Assembly: GCA_032207245.1 (NCBI GenBank)
Contig: CM063506.1
Coordinates: 36,904,742-36,968,741 of the forward strand
Source: Pardosa pseudoannulata
Lineage: Eukaryota > Arthropoda > Arachnida > Araneae > Lycosidae
DNA length: 64,000 nucleotides
Direction of reading: 5' to 3'
Shown here: positions 57,722 to 64,000 of the stretch, in pieces
Position numbering within the stretch: position 1 is the stretch's first letter
Layout of the letters: each line of letters begins with the position of its first letter
Notes under the pieces: model-generated
The model's database searches: none
The model's input: only the letters and a program-made list of their open reading frames with translations
Told to the model about the DNA's origin: nothing
Program-made: the position numbers and the translations under genes

Positions 57722-58663
57722 ATTAGTGCATGTAATTATTTTAAAACTCTGATCAGAATATTTTAAAAGCAGTTTCACTGACAACAATAATCATTCCTCC
57801 TCCTTTAACATCATAAAAAATATGAGGTACTAAATTATATAACAGCAGCAAAACATATTTCTTTTTTAAAAGCCTTTTGGATAAGTTATCACTTTTGCAT
57901 TAAGATATCCTTACAACAGGCACCAAATACATTTTCGCAACTTCAGTTTCTCGTAAGAAACGATTATCTAGGACGTTGTTTCTCTCCCCTTTAATCTAAC
58001 ACTCCTGGGGGAAATTTATAATCAGAAACCAAATGTTTCGAGTTTGCTTTTTAAGCCTGCGAGCACAATTTTTATAGATAACTTTACTTTATTTGCTCTC
58101 CATAAAACTTCACATTATGATTTCCTGTACAGATTTCAGTTTGGGGAATTTCATTGATAGATTTTTAGGCTGTTGTATCGAGATATTATTCCGCGAACTA
58201 AAACCAGCAACATTAATAAATTTCTGGAAAGATATCTTTTATATTGACTTAATGTTCCCCTGCTGAACGCTTTAAGCATAACTAAATAATAGAAAAATGT
58301 TAAAAAATTGTCCTGCTTTTCTCAAATGAAACTAGTTTTTGTAGTTTATTCCTGAAATGTTCAGAAAAAAAATCAAAAAAGTTAAAAAGTTCGAATAAAA
58401 TTAGAAAAAAAGATGAAAATAATATGTGAGTTTTGAAAATCAATTAAGATGACATACAATCTTTCCAGCTCAAAAGTTTGCATTATAACAATTAATCTTG
58501 GATAAAATTTTAGATATAATAAAAAGTTTTGCTCTATTTGGAATAAAAATACTTGGAAATCCCTTTACCCGCAAAATAACTTTTGGAAATTCGAAATTCG
58601 AAGCTAACTTTTTATTAAATAAAGCTATGTTCTGATCAGAATTTTTAAATAATTACATGCACT

Positions 58664-58667
<4 letters not shown>
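57722..58667. mobile_element. Inverted-repeat element between two (AT)n arms
   Basis: TTAGTGCATGTAATTATTTT with CTCTGATCAGAAT (57723-57760) is repeated inverted at 58632-58667 (ATTCTGATCAGAAC-type block, then AATAATTACATGCACTAA). The terminal repeat is about 38-40 bp with a few differences. The 870-bp interior has no coding signal. The (AT)n tracts begin exactly at both outer edges. Likely a MITE inserted in an AT array, or an element whose AT-rich ends have expanded; superfamily unknown. Confidence 0.7.
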
Positions 58668-59160
<493 letters not shown>

Positions 59161-59432
59161 ATAATTATCATCCTTATTATGTGAGCCTCAGTCATTCTAA
59201 TATGCAATATACAGTGTTCAATCGCCACTTCGCGCTTCATGTTTTGCGACTTCAGTGTTTCGCGGGCTTTCCCCAAAATATTCATCAAAAAATAAAAATG
59301 AAAAATACAACAATGTCGTCAGCCACATTGCAGAAAGGAGCGTTGCCTCATGTTGATGGGCGAGAGAGAAGGATCCCTGCGTGTTAAACAAAGAGATAAG
59401 TTGAACCAGAGTACATACTACGGGCTCTTGAG

Positions 59433-59828
59433 ATGACAAAGTCGGCAAGTGGGGAAGAAAATGAAGAGGAAGGCTATGACAAACTGAAAAGCGTGGCCTT
59501 ACCCTGGAGAATCTGTAGCAATTGTGCCACATGACTAGAATTTGCACAAGAAATTGACGACAATATGGTTCGAGCAGTCGAGTTCAGCAATCGCGTTGAC
59601 GGGGTTATATCCTTGTACAGGGGAATTTTCAAGGAAAGGGAAAAACAAAGACAACAAATATCCATCACCCTGTTTCTCTCCTAGGTAAAGCCCCTGGCTC
59701 TACCGTCGGCGCCTCCAGGAGAAGAGTCTCCGAGTGAGCCTAAAACTTCTACGAATCAAGTGAGAGCCTCTCCTCCGCCACCTACACAAGACTCTTCGCT
59801 CTCTCAGAAAACAATGTTTATTACTCTA
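59433..59828 (+). pseudogene. Tigger/pogo transposase C-terminal remnant
   Basis: One frame runs from an ATG at 59433: ENEEEGYDKLK (acidic), then after TGA (59532-59534) LEFAQEIDDNMVRAVEFSNR, VDGVISLYRGIFKEREKQRQ and QISITLF, then TAG (59682-59684) and a Pro/Ser-rich tail KPLALPSAPPGEESPSEP to 59828, where the Helitron begins. A RVxxxISxYRxIxxEKxKxxQQxSIxxF pattern is the C-terminal signature of Tigger-type transposases (as in TIGD proteins). The DNA-binding and DDE domains are absent. Two stops and the insertion make it a pseudogene. Confidence 0.75.
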
Positions 59829-60501
59829 CTAGCTGCTTCACCCAGCCTTCGGTCTGGGTAATAAATGTTTCCGAGTAATAAAAATATCAAGATAAAATAT
59901 AAAATTTGTATTTACCAAGTAATAAAAATCTAGTTTAAAATATTAAAACCTAAAGCAATAATTTAGTTTTTGTTTAAGAAATGGCAACTGCGAAATGCAA
60001 ACAATTTTGATAGATCATGGCGAGTTTATAATTATTGAATAGAAAAATCTCGCCAAGGTAATAAAATAGAAAAAGAACATGTTTTTCTAAAAAATAAGGG
60101 TTTAGCATTTAGAAGATGCGAAAATAATCTCATGTACATATATACTATCATAAACATATACATTTACACTTGAAATGTAATAGCAAAGATATATTTTTGT
60201 GTTACTCGGGTTACCAAATATCAGGTGAGAATGATGCTAACATTCAATAACACTGTCATTTTTTGACGCCAACTCAACAATGGAATTACGCGTGCCACAA
60301 AATTAAAATGGTATTTTGTTTGGTGTTTCGATAATATCTTTCGAACTAATTGGAATATCGGAACGCGAATGGGTGAAATGATTTCCCCGGATTGTTCCGC
60401 GTCTTTTAGTATCTTTGGCGCCCTTCTGTATCTAGTGGTTTGTGAGGAGATACACGCACATAGATATATAGATAGAAACAGTCAAATTTTAATATATAAG
60501 A
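59829..60501 (-). mobile_element. Non-autonomous Helitron, family H2, nested in Tigger
   Basis: Minus strand: 5' end near TCTTATATATTAAAATTTG with ATCTATGTGCGTGTATCTCC shortly after, a sequence typical of arthropod Helitron 5' ends. The 3' end is a hairpin ACCCAGACCGAAGGCTGGGT (59840-59859), 7-nt spacer and CTAG (59829-59832) before T. It differs from H1. The exact 5' base is uncertain by some bases. No coding sequence. Confidence 0.75.
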
Positions 60502-60899
60502 AGATAAAGTTTTGTAATTAACCTTATTAATAAACTGACTCGCTTAAGTAAATACGTATATTGTTGTAATTTTTGTCTTATATGTGTAAAGTATAAATAC
60601 CGTTTACATATTTAAAATATTTGTGTACCCGCATACATGAAAATTCCTAGGAACAAATCCCACTTGGCAGTTTTTCAGTTTTCGCGGAAGGTTCTAGTCC
60701 CCATTAACAGCAAAAAATGAAGGATCACTGTATTTTATTTTATAGCAGGGTAAATGCTTTTTTAATTTTTCATTTTTTAACAGTTTTTTTTTGTTTGTTT
60801 GTTTAATTTTGAAACAGCGAGATGTTAGTAAGTTTTAGGTTTACAGAATAAAACCGATACTTTACTTGAACTAGATGCAATATTTGAGTTTCTAATAAA

Positions 60900-61300
60900 A
60901 ATTTTCAAAATTTATCCTGTGGTAAAAACAATTTGCTTTTTTTTTATTTGGTGTATATTTTCTGTTATTTAAAAAATACTATTTGAAATGTCAAAATTAG
61001 ATATTTTTTATTTGAATTTCGTAAATTTTTTAGTTAAGTTTATTTAGGAATAAAACAGCTATTATACATTGATATAAAATTTGATTCATAATGTGCACAT
61101 ATGAAAAGTTATCTTGCAAGCAAATGAATTTCATTTTTTTTTTCATTTTATGTACACTTTTTATAATATTTTTAAAAATATGCTATTTAAAATGACAGAA
61201 CTACATACACTGTTATAGCTTTAGTAGGTGTATATTTTCTGTTATTTAAAAAAATACTATTTGAAATGTCAAAATTAGATATGACATTATATTTAGTATT
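60900..61300 (-). repeat. Inverted, diverged relatives of satellite B
   Basis: GGTGTATATTTTCTGTTATT and ACTATTTGAAATGTCAAAAT occur at about 60950 and 61228; read on the minus strand they follow the satellite B order (GTCATATCAAAGAGTA, AACATAAAAATATACACC). At least two partial units. Confidence 0.6.
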
Positions 61301-61480
61301 ATTAATGAAAATTTCATTCTAAAGGAGTAGAATTCTGTATATTATTATGAATCCAAAAGAGGCTGTTTTGATGTAGATTTTAAGTCTCTAAAGGTACTAT
61401 ATCCTTTCAAATACTTTCCAGCTTGTTGCAAGGTGTAAGTTCTTTATTAAGTAAGAAAATTGAAATTCATTTTAATTTTA
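61301..61480. other. AT-rich spacer
   Basis: Nothing recognised. Confidence 0.4.
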
Positions 61481-61484
61481 ACTG

Positions 61485-62280
61485 TTTAACTCTATATTCT
61501 ACAATATTGCAATGAAGTTTGTACAATACTTTATGTCATACAGATCATAATTTATTATTCCTTTTATATTCCACACAATTTCTCGGAAACATAAGTTTTG
61601 GATTATTTCTTGAATGAAATAAAATATTTTGTCACTGTAGCTAATTTTAACAATAAGTACTGATTTCAGTTTAAGATATTTACTGTATACAATCGTAATG
61701 AACTTTGTACAATACTTCTTATCACACAGATAGTAACTGATTATTCCTTTAATATTCCACACAGTTTATCGTAAACTAAAGTTTTGGATTGTTTCAGGGG
61801 ATAAAATAAGAAATTTGTTGCTAAAGCTAATTTTAAAAATAAATTCTAATTTTAATTTAAGCTCCATTTTATACAATAAGAATGAACACACTACAATATT
61901 CAATGTCATATAGATTGTAACTGATTATTTACTTTATATTCTCCACATTTCACGGAAACTTGAATTTGAAGCCAACTTTAATAATAAATTCTAATTTTAA
62001 TTTAAGCGCCATTTTATACAATCAGATTGAACACATTGCAATATTTAATGTCATATAGATTGTAACTGATTATTTACTTTATATTCACCACATTTCACGA
62101 AAACTTGAGCTTGAAACTAACTTTAATATTAAATTCTAATTTTAATTTAAGATCTATTTTATACAATTAGAATGCACTCATTACAATATTTAATGTCAAA
62201 TAGATTGCAATTGGTTATTCACTTTATATTCTCCACATTTCGTGGAAACTGAAATCTTGGATTATTTACTTTTCAAATTT
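61485..62280 (+). repeat. Satellite C, about 5 units
   Basis: The landmark set TACAAT(C/A)..AATGAA, TACAATA(C/T)T, ATGTCATA(C/T)AGAT, TTATTCC/TTATTTACTTTATATTC and CCACA(T/C)TT recurs at about 61495, 61685, 61873, 62014 and 62157. Period is about 190 bp for the first units and about 142 bp for the last ones, which lack an internal segment including AAGTTTTGGATT. Confidence 0.85.
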
Positions 62281-62378
62281 TCAAAACATACTCTTAAGCT
62301 CTAGATAAATCTAAAGTGACCGTGGGCATATATATTTCTAATTTATTGTTTTACAGTGATTTGATTGAAAATATAATA

Positions 62379-62450
62379 CAGTCAAACCTGGCTACAGTGA
62401 ACCTTTGATATTGTGAACTCTACGGTGTAGTAAACCGTATTAGTCATCTC
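62379..62450 (+). mobile_element. pogo-type left terminus
   Basis: TACAGTCAAACCTGGCTACAG followed by GTGAACCTTTGATATTGTGAAC resembles pogo/Tigger ends (CAGTCAAACCT...GTGAAC). No matching right end lies in the window, so the element is partial or runs on with a lost end. Confidence 0.5.
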
Positions 62451-62842
62451 AAATAAGAAACTACTTAACTAATCTTATTAAGTGTTTATGGTTATATTCA
62501 ACAAAATCGGTGTATCCAGGATCAAAGAACGGATCAGGGAATCGGTAGATCAGTGATCACAAGCCGTTAACTGTGACTTAAACTGGTGTCATATGCACCA
62601 GGAGTAGATTTCCTGATCTATAGACTAATTATTCCAAATATGTAAGCTATGTTTTTATTGGTCCATAAACGTGATTCTCCGGCGATAGTTCTCATGCTAA
62701 GTTGATTTACACATTTATTCAACTAGACATAAATATCATTTGAGAAAATTATAAATGTAGTCAAGGATATGTAGTTTTACTTATATTTGCTCACGAAATA
62801 AGAATGGAAGAATATAAAAGGAAGAATTTTGATGAAACCAAT
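62451..62842. other. Unassigned spacer
   Basis: Moderate GC at 62510-62620 with an AACGGATCAGGGAATCGG-type stretch; could be the 3' region of the adjacent Harbinger element, but no end motif was identified. Confidence 0.35.
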
Positions 62843-63172
62843 TCAGAATATTTTCTGAAAAATCTGGAAAAATCCAGTAACAAAATACCTTGATGTTAAC
62901 AAAACATTTTCAACAGAAAATAGAGCATTATTCTTTTCTGAAGGAGCTGAAATCGTGTCATCTAGCATTGCAATTAATGACTCAGCTGTATATTTATTAA
63001 AACGATAAAGCGACCGAAAGTCCACATCATCCAAACAATCCAAATCATTTGTTCTATCTGGATGTACAAATCTTTTCCTGTGGCTCTCTGTTATTTCCAG
63101 CATTTGTAAAACTTCGAGATCTTCTAAATCTGAAAATATATCAGCCATGTTTGTTTTCAACGCAGAGCGCAT
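62843..63172 (-). pseudogene. PIF/Harbinger transposase N-terminal fragment (HARBI1-like)
   Basis: The frame includes DVDFRSLYRFNKYTAESLIA, then ENVLLTSRYFVTGFFQ. This is the N-terminal region of Harbinger transposases: an FRLSK-like start, then LLLTLRFYATGSFQ just before the catalytic domain. The likely start is the Met at 63146-63148 (MADIFSDLEDLEVLQML), giving an acidic N-terminus. After GFFQ the frame runs into IFQKIF and a stop, so the DDE domain (DDE_Tnp_4) is missing. Upstream is an ACGCATGCGC motif (63165-63178 region). Probably the remains of an internally deleted element; its ends were not found. Confidence 0.82.
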
Positions 63173-63335
63173 GCGTAAGATGTAGTATCCGTGGATTGGG
63201 CATTTAATCCTCCAAATTCAGGGGATCAGAAACAGGGCATTAAAATAAGCTTAAAGCCGCAGATTCTCTTTGAAGAATACGAAAATGCTGATTCGCGGTT
63301 AGATCCGAGTATTAAAATCGTGGTGAATATGGCCC

Positions 63336-63645
63336 TTAGTCTTCTTCGTCAGCACTACAGCCTGTTACAGGCCAAGGCCGTCTCCATGAGCCTCCTCCAC
63401 CAGACTCTATCAAAGACAAATACATCGCCGTAGATTGCCAAAGATGGACTCCCAGTTCTCTTAAATCCCTCTCTACAGAATCTATCCACCTGGTGGGTAG
63501 TCTTCCAATTTTTGAAAAGGTCACTAGTTTGGTTGGGTTAGAATCTTCCCGTCTATAAAGGTGTCCCGGCCATCTAATGCGTCTATCCTTAATAACTTTG
63601 ACAATATCTGGTTCTTTAAATCTATTGTATGTTTCATAATTATAT
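63336..63645 (-). pseudogene. LINE reverse transcriptase C-terminal remnant (RTE/Jockey-like tail)
   Basis: Minus frame: YETYNRFKEPDIVKVIKDRR, IRWPGHLYRRED, then GRLPTRWIDSVERDLRELGV and HLWQSTA. The YKEPDIVKxIKxRRxRWxGH ... GRPxTRWxDxVExDLxxLGVxxW pattern is the common C-terminal tail of many arthropod LINE polyproteins. After it the frame loses similarity (Gly/Arg/Pro-rich) and ends near 63336. Core reverse transcriptase and endonuclease are absent. It lies just upstream of the Harbinger remnant on the same strand, with no functional relation implied. Confidence 0.85.
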
Positions 63646-63649
63646 TGTA

Positions 63650-64000
63650 TTTAAAAATGAAAGGGGAGGAAATTTTCCTTGCACATATGTCTTCCTAAAT
63701 TTTGTAAATGTCATAATAACGACTTCTGGCATCATTATGACACGATGTTTCCAGTGACATATCTCGACTGCAATATCATAGCACCCATGAAATGTAAAAT
63801 ATCACTAAGAGCAACTTACTAATCGGAATCTGGCAGCATTTTTGTTCCACTGAGAGAGAAAAAATAGCTGTAGTGTTAATACAAACTAGTTTTACAGTCT
63901 ATTCTTTTAATTTGAATATGAATATATTTTATGTAATTCATCTAAAATTACTGATGAGTTTAAATAAGCTAAATCTTGAACAAGAGTAGTGTTGCACGTG
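63650..64000. other. Spacer at the right edge
   Basis: No gene or element recognised. Confidence 0.45.

Larger units (their letters stand above)
59212..60730 (+). mobile_element. pogo/Tigger element with nested Helitron
   Basis: Flanked by TA (59210-59211, 60731-60732). Left end CAGTGTTCAATCGCC, with TTCGCG-rich subterminal sequence (59223-59270); right end, inverted, CAGTGATCCTTCATT with TTCCGCGAAAACTG. It keeps the C-terminal end of a Tigger transposase gene on the plus strand. Without the Helitron (59829-60501) it would be about 846 bp, so it is internally deleted. Confidence 0.8.

Overview
This is a gene-poor, strongly AT-rich stretch of an arthropod nuclear genome. The diversity of TTAA-inserting piggyBac-type elements, Helitrons, pogo/Tigger, mariner, hAT, Harbinger and tRNA-headed SINEs with CCAAA-type tails would fit an arachnid such as a spider; that is an inference, and the sequence does not name a species. 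I find no complete host gene. One short open frame behind a splice-acceptor-like sequence (14.81-15.03 kb) is the only candidate host exon, and it is weak. Everything else that looks coding is a broken transposase or LINE fragment.

Layout. 0.5-6.9 kb: a ~240-bp satellite, partly arranged as dimers, interrupted by a piggyBac-like element (0.82-2.09), a minus-strand Helitron (3.37-4.58) and a solo LTR (5.16-5.88). 7.7-9.3 kb: a second ~240-bp tandem array whose units carry a short hairpin. 11.7-12.8 kb: 5'-truncated LINE with RNase H remnant and a 13-bp target duplication. 13.2-14.2 kb: a lone copy of repeat X and a possible LTR. 15.6-16.55 kb: piggyBac with transposase remnant. 17.3-18.8 kb: two unclassified inverted-repeat elements. 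18.9-25.7 kb: about 1.1-kb tandem repeats built from repeat X plus Helitron 5' portions, ending in full Helitrons joined head to tail, with another piggyBac inserted at a TTAA of the array. 26.8-31.3 kb: SINE, piggyBac MITE, truncated LINE with 14-bp target duplication, possible LTR carrying a SINE. 32.1-34.9 kb: dead mariner-like element and a piggyBac with Cys-rich C-terminus. 38.3-41.2 kb: two solo LTRs of one family and a pogo MITE. 42.3-45.1 kb: LINE interrupted by a Harbinger MITE, tRNA-like sequence, SINE pair. 45.3-48.9 kb: Helitron, piggyBac MITE, hAT, mariner MITE. 49.7-55.6 kb: two copies of a TTAA element carrying a 44-bp minisatellite, flanking a 2-kb hAT that contains a nested piggyBac MITE. 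56.9-59.2 kb: two very long (AT)n tracts flanking an inverted-repeat element. 59.2-60.7 kb: Tigger with C-terminal transposase remnant and a nested Helitron. 61.5-62.3 kb: another satellite. 62.4-63.65 kb: pogo end, Harbinger transposase remnant and LINE 3' remnant.

There is no operon-like logic. The window is a layered record of insertions, and insertion order can be read from target-site duplications and nested elements. The most interesting structures are the Helitron/X tandem array, the recurrent CACGTA motif near the ends of several TTAA elements (amplified as a 44-bp minisatellite in one), and the inverted-repeat element with an (AT)n arm on each side. All element calls come from reading ends, target duplications and remnant protein motifs by eye; no database search was possible.
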